64,000 nucleotides of DNA from Pseudomonadota bacterium (GTDB lineage Bacteria > Pseudomonadota > Gammaproteobacteria > Burkholderiales > Gallionellaceae), in the NCBI GenBank assembly GCA_021782365.1, contig JAJXVB010000004.1, positions 62,001 through 126,000 of the forward strand, written 5' to 3'. A model generated the notes under the pieces. The model was not told where the DNA came from and searched no databases. It worked only from the letters and a program-made list of their open reading frames with translations. How positions within the stretch are numbered: position 1 is the stretch's first letter; the number at the start of each line of letters is the position of its first letter. A program made the translations under genes and the position numbers. This document shows, one piece after another, positions 9,013-16,619 of this stretch.

Positions 9013-10844
9013 AGCTGATAGACCTGCGCCAGCTTCGCCTGCACCTTGCGCGCCTGCCTGAAGGCCTCCTTCAGGATGCGCCGGTCGAGGTCGTTCAAGG
9101 ATTCAGGGTCTATCAGGTTGTCCTGGACGCCCTCCCCGTGGTGGCGCAACCTCAGCATCTGTATGTAGAGGAATGCATCTGCCCAGCCTTCGATCTCGGC
9201 CTCCCCCACGTTGAGCGCCTCCGCGCACTGCCTCAGGCGCGCAAGGGTATTGGTGCTCACGACCCCGTTCGCCAGCGCGAAGATGCGCGCCGCATCGACG
9301 AAGGGCGTGATTCCGTTCATCTTCAGATCCAGCTTGTTCTCCCTTCCCACAACGAAGTCGCGAAGGACCCCCAGAGGCGGGCGGTTCAGGAGCGCATTCT
9401 CCGCCATCTGGTGCAAAAATCTCGGCTGGTCCGCAGCGACCCTCGCGAGCCACTGCCTCAGTTCCTCGGCAAGCCCATGCTCCCCGAAGATCGGCCTGAA
9501 GTCGAAGAATATCGTCGCATGAAGCAGCGCAGGCTTGGTGCCCGTCGTGATCCATTTCAGGAAGACCCCGCGCCATTCCTCCAATGACAGACACCAGGCG
9601 GGGTTCGATGCCATCACGTTGCCCCGGCAAAGTGGATAGCCGCAAAGCGCCAGCGCATCGTTGATCCTCTTTGCAACCGGAAGCAGCCTGTTTCTCATCT
9701 CGTCTGCAGTCATGCCTTCCCGCAATGAAAAGATCAGCGCATTGTCCTGGTCGGTGGAGAGCGTCTGCTCCACCCTGCCTTCGGATCCCAACGCAATCCA
9801 GCATGCATTTTCGATGCCGCTCCTGGCCCACTCGAGCTCGACCGTGCGCGAGACGAGCTGGTCGTTGAAGGTGGAGATGAACTGCGTGAGCTGCTCAGCC
9901 GCCATTCCCTGAGCCATCATGTTGTGCGCCAGGCGCCTGATATCGGATGCCGCCTGCCGCAGATCTTCCATGTCATCCGCATGCCGTATCGCTTCCCCTA
10001 TCTCGCGCAGCCCCACCCTCTGCAGCGCGAAGAGATCCTTTTCTGAGACTATGCCTGTCAGCCTTCCCTCATCCACCACCAGCACATGGCGGCAACCCTG
10101 TCTCGCCATCACGAGGGCGGCCTCGTGCGCGGGAACATTTGACGGGAGCGTTGCAAGCTTCCTGCTCATGAAATCGATCACGGGCAGATTCACATCCGCC
10201 TGGGGCAGGGCGATGCGCTCCAGCACGTCGGGCAGGGTGAGTATGCCCAGAGGGTGGCCCTCCGGATCGACAGCGATCATCGCGCCCACCCTCGCCTCGT
10301 GCATGAGGCTCAAGGCTGCGCGCACGGGCGTTTCAGGCGAACAAGTGATTGGTTTGTTTCGCGCCAGCAAGGCAAGCGAACTCGTGAAGAGATCGGATGA
10401 GGACTGGACATACTGCGCCTGCATGAGCTGCTTGGATTGCTCGAGCAGGTTCGCGATTCTGCGCGTGCAGAAATCCCTGAATGGTCCGCTCATCGCGATC
10501 AGGCTGTGGAAGTCCTGCGCGGGAAGCTCGTAGCAGAAAGTATCCCTGTCCGCCCTGTAGAGTCCTGCCACCGGACGGCTCGCGAGCAGCGCGCCTAGGG
10601 GAAAGCATTCCCCCGCATTGAGCTCGAGCCATGGAACATCGGCGAGCTTCTGTTCTCCGGCTACCAGGCCCTGCTTGATCACGAAGAAGCGCTCAACCTC
10701 GCCATGTTCGGGTGACAGGATCACCTCGTCCTTTTCATAGTACGCGAGTTCCATGCGCTCTATCATCCAGACCAGATGCTGCTCCTCCATCCTGTCGAAG
10801 GGCGCATGCGAAGAAAAAAATACAAGCAGGGAAGAATGAATCAC
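9009..10844 (-). CDS. cNMP-binding / CBS / DUF294 nucleotidyltransferase-like signalling protein
   Basis: The 611-aa cytoplasmic protein starts with GTG preceded by AAGGG. Domains in order: a cyclic-nucleotide-binding-like beta roll (about 20-140, with LNAGECFPLGALLASRP), a CBS pair (about 165-285, e.g. GAMIAVDPEGHPLGILTL and VLVVDEGRLTGIVSEKDL), DUF294 nucleotidyltransferase-like (about 310-450, ALGSEGRVEQTLSTDQDNAL) and its C-terminal helical substrate-binding domain. The GSxGR...DQDNAL segment resembles the catalytic core of GlnD-type nucleotidyltransferases. Substrate and target are unknown. Its position suggests a link to acetate uptake. Confidence 0.88.
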   Translation of the reverse strand: MIHSSLLVFFSSHAPFDRMEEQHLVWMIERMELAYYEKDEVILSPEHGEVERFFVIKQGLVAGEQKLADVPWLELNAGECFPLGALLASRPVAGLYRADRDTFCYELPAQDFHSLIAMSGPFRDFCTRRIANLLEQSKQLMQAQYVQSSSDLFTSSLALLARNKPITCSPETPVRAALSLMHEARVGAMIAVDPEGHPLGILTLPDVLERIALPQADVNLPVIDFMSRKLATLPSNVPAHEAALVMARQGCRHVLVVDEGRLTGIVSEKDLFALQRVGLREIGEAIRHADDMEDLRQAASDIRRLAHNMMAQGMAAEQLTQFISTFNDQLVSRTVELEWARSGIENACWIALGSEGRVEQTLSTDQDNALIFSLREGMTADEMRNRLLPVAKRINDALALCGYPLCRGNVMASNPAWCLSLEEWRGVFLKWITTGTKPALLHATIFFDFRPIFGEHGLAEELRQWLARVAADQPRFLHQMAENALLNRPPLGVLRDFVVGRENKLDLKMNGITPFVDAARIFALANGVVSTNTLARLRQCAEALNVGEAEIEGWADAFLYIQMLRLRHHGEGVQDNLIDPESLNDLDRRILKEAFRQARKVQAKLAQVYQL

Positions 10845-10861
10845 GCTACGCCCTTTTCATC

Positions 10862-11047
10862 TCATCCATTGCGCATCCCCATATCGTACACCACCTCAAG
10901 CGACCCTGCGCCGATGCGCACCACTTCGTCGACCAACAGGTTTTTGGGCAGCGCATGCGTGATGAACAGCATCGTGACCTTGCCATTCAACTGGTTGACG
11001 GTTTGTGCGAAGTGTTCCGCCTGGGCATTCATGCCGCGACCCTCCAT
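10862..11047 (-). pseudogene. C-terminal fragment of an ABC transporter ATPase (copy A)
   Basis: The 61-codon frame reads MEGRGMNAQAEHFAQTVNQL and goes on to VTMLFITHALPKNLLVDEVV. FITH followed by LPKNLxVDEVVRI resembles the H-loop and C-terminus of HlyB-type peptidase-containing ABC exporters. Walker A, the signature and Walker B are absent, so this is a stub. A second copy at 11745-11936 matches 55 of 61 residues. Which gene it came from is inference. Confidence 0.6.
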
Positions 11048-11057
11048 TCACAGTTAT

Positions 11058-11090
11058 TTGCCGTTTCTTGCGATGTGCATATAATATATG
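11058..11090 (+). promoter_or_regulatory. brnTA promoter with overlapping palindrome
   Basis: TTGCCG (11058-11063), a 16-bp spacer and a perfect TATAAT (11080-11085) lie 18-45 bp upstream of the brnT start. The palindrome CATATA-A-TATATG (11078-11090) overlaps the -10 box. That is where an antitoxin repressor such as BrnA would bind. Confidence 0.65.
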
Positions 11091-11102
11091 TATCATGATC
11101 GC

Positions 11103-11367
11103 ATGAGCTTCGAATTCGATCCCAAGAAGGCGATTGCAAACTTGCGTAAGCACGGGGTTTCGTTTGCCGAGGTGGGGCGGGTTTTTATGACGACCTTGCA
11201 TTGACCCGCGAAGATCGCGATGCGGCAGGCGAGGCGCGCTTCGTGACCGTGGGCATGGAGCGCTTGGCCGCGTTGTAACGGTGTGCTGGACGCAACGGGG
11301 AGAAAGCATCCGCTTGGTTTCGGCGCGCCTCGCCACTCCGACTGAAAGGAAAAACTATGAAAGCTAA
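11103..11367 (+). pseudogene. brnT: BrnT toxin, inactivated by two frameshifts
   Basis: The ATG opens MSFEFDPKKAIANLRKHGVS, a typical BrnT start, but the frame stops at about 11204. The expected continuation YDDLALTREDRDAAGEARFV appears in the next frame, and VVTVCWTQRGESIRLVSARL in a third, ending at the TAA at 11365. Two single-base deletions explain this, one in the T-run near 11190 and one G near 11268. The residual C-terminal end overlaps brnA by 11 bp, the normal brnTA arrangement. The ribonuclease toxin is therefore dead unless the deletions are sequencing errors. Confidence 0.82.
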
Positions 11368-11605
11368 TTACGATATGACCAAAGCCAAACGTGGCGCGGT
11401 GGTTGCCCCAAAGGGCAAGACGCGGATCACGATTTATCTGGACGACGAAATCCTCGCGGGATTCAAGCAACACGCCGAGGCGACGGGAAAAGGCTACCAA
11501 ACCCTGATCAACGAGGCGCTGGGTGCGGCGCTGCTGGCAGGCAATGCGCCGGTTACGGTGAGCACGCTGCGCCGGGTATTGCGCGAAGAGTTGCACGCAG
11601 CCTAG
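11357..11605 (+). CDS. brnA: BrnA-family antitoxin (ribbon-helix-helix)
   Basis: The intact 82-aa protein begins MKANYDMTKAKRGAVV and contains KTRITIYLDDEILAGFKQHA followed by GKGYQTLINEAL, the RHH core of BrnA antitoxins. It normally binds BrnT and represses the operon. With brnT frameshifted it is now an orphan. It could persist as a DNA-binding regulator or as an anti-addiction gene against a BrnT elsewhere (inference). Confidence 0.85.
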   Translation: MKANYDMTKAKRGAVVAPKGKTRITIYLDDEILAGFKQHAEATGKGYQTLINEALGAALLAGNAPVTVSTLRRVLREELHAA

Positions 11606-11630
11606 ATTGTCGCCACCTTCATCATGCTGG

Positions 11631-11676
11631 CTATCATTTCGCCCAGGGCGTGCCGGGAAAAATGGAGCGGCTGATC
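11631..11676 (+). pseudogene. 3' stub of a PIN-family toxin gene (direct repeat of 12652-12697)
   Basis: This 46-bp stretch is identical to 12652-12697 except for one base. Read in frame it encodes IISPRACREKWSG and a stop, against IISPRACWEKWSG at the end of the intact PIN toxin. Upstream of 11631 the similarity ends abruptly, so only the tail of a second PIN gene remains. It marks a former duplication or recombination end-point. Confidence 0.75.
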
Positions 11677-11744
11677 CGGCCTGCGGCTTCAATCCTTTCA
11701 TAAGGTTAAGAGCAATAATTGCCTCGGCATTATCCATGCTATAT

Positions 11745-11936
11745 CTATCCATTGCGCAACCCCATATCGTCCACCACCTCGAGCGACCCTGCGCCGATGC
11801 GCACCACTTCGTCGACCAGAAGGTTTTTGGGCAGCGCATGCGTGATGAACAACATCGTGACCTTGCCCTTCAACTGGTTGATGGTTTGAGCGAAGTGCTC
11901 TGTCTGCGCGTTCATGCTGCGACCCTCCATGCACAA
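11745..11936 (-). pseudogene. C-terminal fragment of an ABC transporter ATPase (copy A')
   Basis: This is the second copy of the stub at 10862-11047. MEGRSMNAQTEHFAQTINQL leads into the same VTMLFITHALPKNLLVDEVV core, with six differences over 61 residues. Homology covers about 183 bp, and the flanks outside it differ. No ATP-binding motifs precede it. It sits upstream of the RHH/PIN pair just as copy A sits upstream of brnTA. Confidence 0.6.
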
Positions 11937-12027
11937 TCATTCGCAGCATCGCCAGGCGAAAAACCTGTAACGATAATATTGTTTCCATATTTTCCGTTGA
12001 TGGCGTCCATCTTCCGTTCAGATTGAG

Positions 12028-12070
12028 TTGCTGGCATATCGTGCCGTGTTACAATCAAGCACACTTGATT
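12028..12070 (+). promoter_or_regulatory. Promoter and operator of the RHH/PIN toxin-antitoxin operon
   Basis: TTGCTG (12028-12033) and TACAAT (12050-12055) are separated by 16 bp. The inverted repeat AATCAAG-CACA-CTTGATT (12053-12070) overlaps the -10 and ends 11 bp before the antitoxin ATG. This is the expected layout for autorepression by an RHH antitoxin. Confidence 0.65.
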
Positions 12071-12081
12071 TGGGGATTGCC

Positions 12082-12300
12082 ATGAGTGCTACTTTGAGTA
12101 TTCGCATTGACGATGAGCTGGAGCGCGAGCTCACACAGGCTGCCCTGGCCGCACATCGCCCCAAAGGCGATATTGTGCGCGAGGCATTGCGCCGCCAATT
12201 GGCCTTGGGGCGGTTTCGCGCTTTGCGCAGCGAAGTCATGCCGCTGGCTGAGCAACAGGGATTTTTAACCGACGAGGATGTGTTCAAGGCCGTTTCGTGA
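12082..12300 (+). CDS. Ribbon-helix-helix antitoxin
   Basis: The 72-aa protein starts at an ATG with GGGGA 6 nt upstream; the frame is open from 12028 but that start has no ribosome-binding site. MSATLSIRIDDELERELTQA is the N-terminal beta strand and first helix of an RHH fold, followed by GDIVREALRRQLAL. The C-terminal tail (LAEQQGFLTDEDVFKAVS) would wrap the toxin. It overlaps the downstream PIN gene by 4 bp (GTGA), typical of a co-translated TA pair. Confidence 0.85.
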   Translation: MSATLSIRIDDELERELTQAALAAHRPKGDIVREALRRQLALGRFRALRSEVMPLAEQQGFLTDEDVFKAVS

Positions 12301-12695
12301 AGGTGTTCCTGGATACCAACGTGCTGGTCAGCGCGTTGGCGACACGCGGACTGTGCGCGGACTTGTATGAGCGGCTGTTGACCTTGCACGAGGTGGTGAT
12401 CGGCGAACCCGTGGTATTGGAAGTACTGGATATTTTGCAACGCAAGTTTCGCGCCACCCCGGAATTGTTGTCCAAGGTAGAAGCCGAATTGCGTTTGTTG
12501 CGCGTGATACCTGCTCAAGCTATAGCTCCCAGCCTGCCTATTCGTGACGTCGATGACCCGTGGATTATTGCCTGCGCGTTGCAGGCCGATGTGGACTGTT
12601 TTGTCACAGGAGACGCTGAACTTCTGGCGCTTGAAATGATCGACAAGCTGCCTATCATTTCGCCCAGGGCGTGCTGGGAAAAATGGAGCGGCTGA
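12297..12695 (+). CDS. PIN-domain toxin (COG1569/TIGR00305 type)
   Basis: The 132-aa ribonuclease-like toxin starts with GTG. It shows the PIN acidic residues: MKVFLDTNVLVSAL (Asp6), the Glu in EPVVLEVLDIL, DVDDPWIIACAL and DCFVTGDAELL. All four catalytic acids appear intact, so it is likely functional. Family members cleave RNA and are held inactive by the RHH partner encoded upstream. Its last 46 bp are repeated at 11631. Confidence 0.88.
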   Translation: MKVFLDTNVLVSALATRGLCADLYERLLTLHEVVIGEPVVLEVLDILQRKFRATPELLSKVEAELRLLRVIPAQAIAPSLPIRDVDDPWIIACALQADVDCFVTGDAELLALEMIDKLPIISPRACWEKWSG

Positions 12696-12760
12696 TCTTA
12701 TTGATCCGGCACGTCTTATCCATGAGCGGTTTATTATAGTTTCAACTGCGGTTTCCGGAA

Positions 12761-13804
12761 TCATTTCAGTTTGATCTCCGTCCAGATGCGCGACAATACG
12801 CGCCTCTGCCTGTAGTCGAGATCGCGCAGCATCTCCAGGTTTTTCGTGTCCTTCGGGAACACCGCTGGATTGTCTGCGATCTCCGGCAAAATATACCGCA
12901 TGGCGGCCTTGTTGGGATTTCCGGAGCCTATCAGATTGGTGAGCTCTGCAGAATTTTTCCCCTCGAGCATGAAATCGATGAATCGAAGCGCGAGATCCGG
13001 ACGGGGTCCCGATATCGGCATCACCATCGAATCGAGCGCGAGCACTGCGCCTTCCCTGGGCAGGCTTGCGAGGATGCGGAATTTCCTCCCCGCCGCCTTC
13101 GCGTCCTGGTCCGCCTGGAAGATGTCGTTCGAATAGCCGTGCACCAGCCAGATCTCGCCTATCGCAAGCTCCCTGATGTAGCTCGACGCATTGAAGGCCG
13201 CCCAGTACGGTTTCGCTCTCAGTATCAGATCGCGCGCCTCCTTCCAGTGTTTCTCGCTCGTGTCGTTTGCGGAATAGCCGAGATATATCAGCGCCGCCGC
13301 GATGAGCTCGCGCTGGCTGTCAAGAACGGTGACCCTGCCTTTTATCTTTTCGAGATAGCGCGGCTCGAAGATCACCGCCCAGCTGTCGAGAGGAAGACCG
13401 AGTTCCTTCATCTTCTCGCTGTTGTAGCCGATCAGCGTGATGGTGTAGGCATAGGGCACAGAATAGACATTCCCCGGATCGAACCAGGTGTTCATGAACC
13501 TCGATGAGATGTTGACGAGGTTGGGAAGTTTGCTCTTGTCCAACGGCCTCAGCGCATGCTGGCGTATCAGCGATTCCACCGCGTTCCCGGTCGGCACGAT
13601 GAGGTCGTATCCCTTCGCACCCGCGGCGAGCTTCGCCAGCATCTCCTCGTTGTCCGAGTAGTAGTCCTGGACAACCCGGCATGAGCACTCTTTCTCGAAG
13701 CGTTCTATCGTCCTGTCAGAGATGTAGTTGTTCCAGTTGTAAAGATGCAGAAGATCTTCCGCATGGACCGAAAAGGAAAGAAGTAACAGAAGCAGATATC
13801 TCAT
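12761..13804 (-). CDS. potD: Spermidine/putrescine ABC transporter, periplasmic binding protein
   Basis: The 347-aa protein has a short signal peptide (MRYLLLLLLSFSVHA-ED). The segments LHLYNWNNYISDRTIERFEK, GYDLIVPTGNAVESLI and ALDSMVMPISGPRPDLALRF are typical of PotD/PotF. It captures polyamine in the periplasm for the PotABC importer. It is last in the operon, and its start overlaps potC by 4 bp. Whether putrescine, spermidine or both is bound cannot be told. Confidence 0.9.
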   Translation of the reverse strand: MRYLLLLLLSFSVHAEDLLHLYNWNNYISDRTIERFEKECSCRVVQDYYSDNEEMLAKLAAGAKGYDLIVPTGNAVESLIRQHALRPLDKSKLPNLVNISSRFMNTWFDPGNVYSVPYAYTITLIGYNSEKMKELGLPLDSWAVIFEPRYLEKIKGRVTVLDSQRELIAAALIYLGYSANDTSEKHWKEARDLILRAKPYWAAFNASSYIRELAIGEIWLVHGYSNDIFQADQDAKAAGRKFRILASLPREGAVLALDSMVMPISGPRPDLALRFIDFMLEGKNSAELTNLIGSGNPNKAAMRYILPEIADNPAVFPKDTKNLEMLRDLDYRQRRVLSRIWTEIKLK

Positions 13805-14562
13805 GCCTTTCCCTTAAGCGCATCGGGCGCCAGCCTCATCGCGACTAGCGTCAGAAAAAGCGTCAGCATCATCAGAAGCGTTGACACCGCATTGACCTCT
13901 GGAGTCACCGAGATCTTGATCATGGAATAGATGCGCAAGGGCAGTGTCTGGAATCCCACTCCCGCGGTGAAGAAGGTGATCACGAAATCGTCTATCGAGA
14001 GCGTGAAGGCCATCAAAAAACCCGCGATGATTCCGGGCAGAATCAGGGGAAAGGTGATGCGGCGGAAGACCTCGAAAGGCGATGCGCCCAGATCCCGCGC
14101 AGCCTCGAAGAGGCGCTCGTCCAGGCTTGCGACCGATACCCTGACCACCACGGCGACGAATCCGACGGAGAATGCGACATGGGCCAGCACGACCGTGAGC
14201 ATGCCGAGACTCATGTCCATAAGCTGTATGTAGAAGAGCAGAAGGGATACGCCGACCAGGATTTCCGGCATCGCAACGGGCGCCATCACTAGGAAATTCA
14301 AGAACCTCAGCCTGTATCTCTGTATCGCGATTCCGGCCATCGTGCCGAGCAAAGTCGAAATCAGGCTGGATATGAATGCGACAGCGAGAGAGTTTCCGGC
14401 GGCCTTCAACATGTCGCCGTCCCTCAATAGCTCCCTGTACCAGCCCAGCGTGAAGCCCACCCATTCCGCATTCAGCCTGGAATCGTTGAAGGAATAGACG
14501 ACCACCACGACGAGAGGAAGATAGAGGAAGAGGAACACGGATGCAGCCCAAAGCCTATGCAT
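13801..14562 (-). CDS. potC: Spermidine/putrescine ABC transporter permease PotC
   Basis: The 253-aa permease has about six transmembrane helices and the cytoplasmic EAA loop EAARDLGASPFEVFRRITFPLILPGI. That loop contacts the PotA ATPase. The N-terminal YLPLVVVVVYSFNDSR is characteristic of PotC/PotI. It overlaps both neighbours (8 bp with potB, 4 bp with potD), so the four genes are translated as one unit. Confidence 0.92.
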   Translation of the reverse strand: MHRLWAASVFLFLYLPLVVVVVYSFNDSRLNAEWVGFTLGWYRELLRDGDMLKAAGNSLAVAFISSLISTLLGTMAGIAIQRYRLRFLNFLVMAPVAMPEILVGVSLLLFYIQLMDMSLGMLTVVLAHVAFSVGFVAVVVRVSVASLDERLFEAARDLGASPFEVFRRITFPLILPGIIAGFLMAFTLSIDDFVITFFTAGVGFQTLPLRIYSMIKISVTPEVNAVSTLLMMLTLFLTLVAMRLAPDALKGKA

Positions 14563-15415
14563 GGCGGGCTCCCATTCTTCCTGCGATCCATGCGATCAGC
14601 ATCACTGACAGCGTCAGCATGATCGCAAGCGCGGAGCCGAAAGGCCAGTCGCGCGCGACCAGAAACTGCTCCTTGATGAGATTTCCTATCAGCATGTCCC
14701 TGGTGCCCCCCAGGATCTCCGGGATCACGAACATGCCGAGCGCAGGTATGAACACCAGCGCAGATCCGGAATAAACGCCCGGCAGAGAAAGAGGAAAAGT
14801 CACGCGCCAGAATCTCTGCCACGAATCCGCGCCCAGGTCCTGGGCCGCATCGAGAAGCAATGGATCGTGCCTGACCAGATTCGCATAAAGGGGAAGCACC
14901 ATGAAGGGAAGATGCGCATAAACCATCGCGATCAGGACAGCGAACGGCGAGAAGAGCAGTTGCACGTGGGCGGCACCGAACCAGCCCAGAAACACGTTGA
15001 TGATCTTGCTCAATGCTGACTGGGGGCCAAGGAGTATCATCCACGCATAGACGCGGATCAGGAAATTGCTGGCAAATGGAAGGATGACCAGCAGCACCAG
15101 GACGTCGCGCCGTCGCTTCGGGCTTCTTGAAATCATGAGGGCAAGGGGATAGGCCAGCAGGAGGCAGAAAGCCGTCGTCAAAAAGGCCATGGCGATCGAC
15201 TTGATGAAGACTTCCGTATAGATGAAATCGCTGAAGAAGAACCTGTAGGTCTCGAGCGTCAGGCCACGTCCTTCTGAAATGGGCGCCAGTCCTCCGAATT
15301 CTCCCGGATAGCGGAAGGAGGCGAGCAGCATGATCGCTGAAGGCACGGCGAAAAGGGCCAGCATGAAGATCATGGGGACGCCTGCAAGCAGCATCTTTTC
15401 GAAACGGTCACTCAT
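14555..15415 (-). CDS. potB: Spermidine/putrescine ABC transporter permease PotB
   Basis: The 286-aa permease has six predicted helices and the EAA-type loop DAAQDLGADSWQRFWRVTFPLSLPGVYSG. PEILGGTRDMLIGNLI near the C-terminus is strongly conserved in PotB/PotH. It pairs with PotC to form the channel. It overlaps potA by 8 bp. Confidence 0.92.
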   Translation of the reverse strand: MSDRFEKMLLAGVPMIFMLALFAVPSAIMLLASFRYPGEFGGLAPISEGRGLTLETYRFFFSDFIYTEVFIKSIAMAFLTTAFCLLLAYPLALMISRSPKRRRDVLVLLVILPFASNFLIRVYAWMILLGPQSALSKIINVFLGWFGAAHVQLLFSPFAVLIAMVYAHLPFMVLPLYANLVRHDPLLLDAAQDLGADSWQRFWRVTFPLSLPGVYSGSALVFIPALGMFVIPEILGGTRDMLIGNLIKEQFLVARDWPFGSALAIMLTLSVMLIAWIAGRMGARHA

Positions 15416-16475
15416 GAAGATACATCCCGACGTCGTGCCGCCATCCCACGCAAACCTTGTCGTTCACGCAGAACGCACGGCCGGTATTGGGCAGGAGCGC
15501 TTCTATCGATGCGCCGCCTTCAAGCCCCACCTTGTATTCGCTGACATCGCCCCGGTAGAGCACGCTGACCACTGTGCCTGCAAAGTGGTTCCTGAGTTCG
15601 GAGAGTTCATCATGGCCTATGCGCACCTGCTCGGGCCGGATCGCGAATATCCCTTTTTCTCCTGCAGCCGCCGATTTCAGGGGGGGTGCGATGATCTCGA
15701 GCCCCTGCGCTTCGAGGCGAAGATGGGTGTGCGTGGATTCCTTGACGCATGCCTCGACCTGGCTGATGTGGCCAATGAAATCGGCGACAAAACGGTTCTT
15801 CGGAAAACCGTATACGCTTGAAGGTTCGCCTACCTGCTCCACCCTTCCATGGTTCAGAATCGCGATCCGGTGGGAAAGCGCGAGCGCCTCGTCCTGCGCG
15901 TGCGTGACGAAGACGAAGGTGATGCCGAGCTCCTTTTGCAGATCGATCAGCTCTATCTGCATCTCCACCCTCAGCTTCGCATCGAGCGCCGCGAGGCATT
16001 CGTCGAGAAGCAGCAGGCGCGGCCTGTTGATGAGCCCTCTCGCAAGTGCGACGCGCTGCTGCTCTCCTCCCGAGAGATCCTTTGGATAGGCATCAGCCTT
16101 GTCCAGAAGGTGCACATCGCCCAATGCCCTGGAGACGCGTTCCCTGATTTCGCGCTCTGGGCGCTTTCCCATCTTGAGCGGAAATGCGATGTTGTCGAAG
16201 GCCGTCATGTGGGGGAAGAGCGCATAACTCTGGAACACCGTATGCACGGGGCGCTTTTCCGGAGGGATGCCGGCGAGATCGCGGCCGTCGAGAAGGATCT
16301 GCCCCGCATCGGGCTTCTCGAAACCCGCTATCATGCGCAAGAGTGTGGTCTTTCCGCATCCAGAGGGTCCGAGCAGTGTGAAGAATTCACCCGACTCTAT
16401 CGTCAGACTGACATCCTCGAGCGCGGCAAAGCGGCCGAAGCGGCGCGTGGCATTTCTGATTTCGAGCAGAGCCAT
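15408..16475 (-). CDS. potA: Spermidine/putrescine ABC transporter ATPase PotA
   Basis: The open frame begins at 16598, but the ATG at 16475 has a strong GGAGGT 6 nt upstream and begins MALLEIRNATRRFGRF, giving 355 aa. Walker A GPSGCGKTT, signature LSGGEQQRVALARGL, Walker B LLLLDECLAALD and the H-loop FVTHAQDEAL are present, followed by a C-terminal TOBE domain. In Walker B the usual DEPL proline is Cys, while the catalytic Glu is kept. It heads the potABCD operon and energises polyamine import. Confidence 0.93.
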   Translation of the reverse strand: MALLEIRNATRRFGRFAALEDVSLTIESGEFFTLLGPSGCGKTTLLRMIAGFEKPDAGQILLDGRDLAGIPPEKRPVHTVFQSYALFPHMTAFDNIAFPLKMGKRPEREIRERVSRALGDVHLLDKADAYPKDLSGGEQQRVALARGLINRPRLLLLDECLAALDAKLRVEMQIELIDLQKELGITFVFVTHAQDEALALSHRIAILNHGRVEQVGEPSSVYGFPKNRFVADFIGHISQVEACVKESTHTHLRLEAQGLEIIAPPLKSAAAGEKGIFAIRPEQVRIGHDELSELRNHFAGTVVSVLYRGDVSEYKVGLEGGASIEALLPNTGRAFCVNDKVCVGWRHDVGMYLHE

Positions 16476-16619
16476 GGACACCTCCGACGAATCGGGACCT
16501 CTGCCATCATAACCGCGAAAATGAATGAAATTCCAGCGAAATCCGCAGGACGCCCAAACTTCACCGGACATGCGCAATTCTAGTATGATCCGCTGCACGT
16601 TTAGCTCAAAGGATCATCA

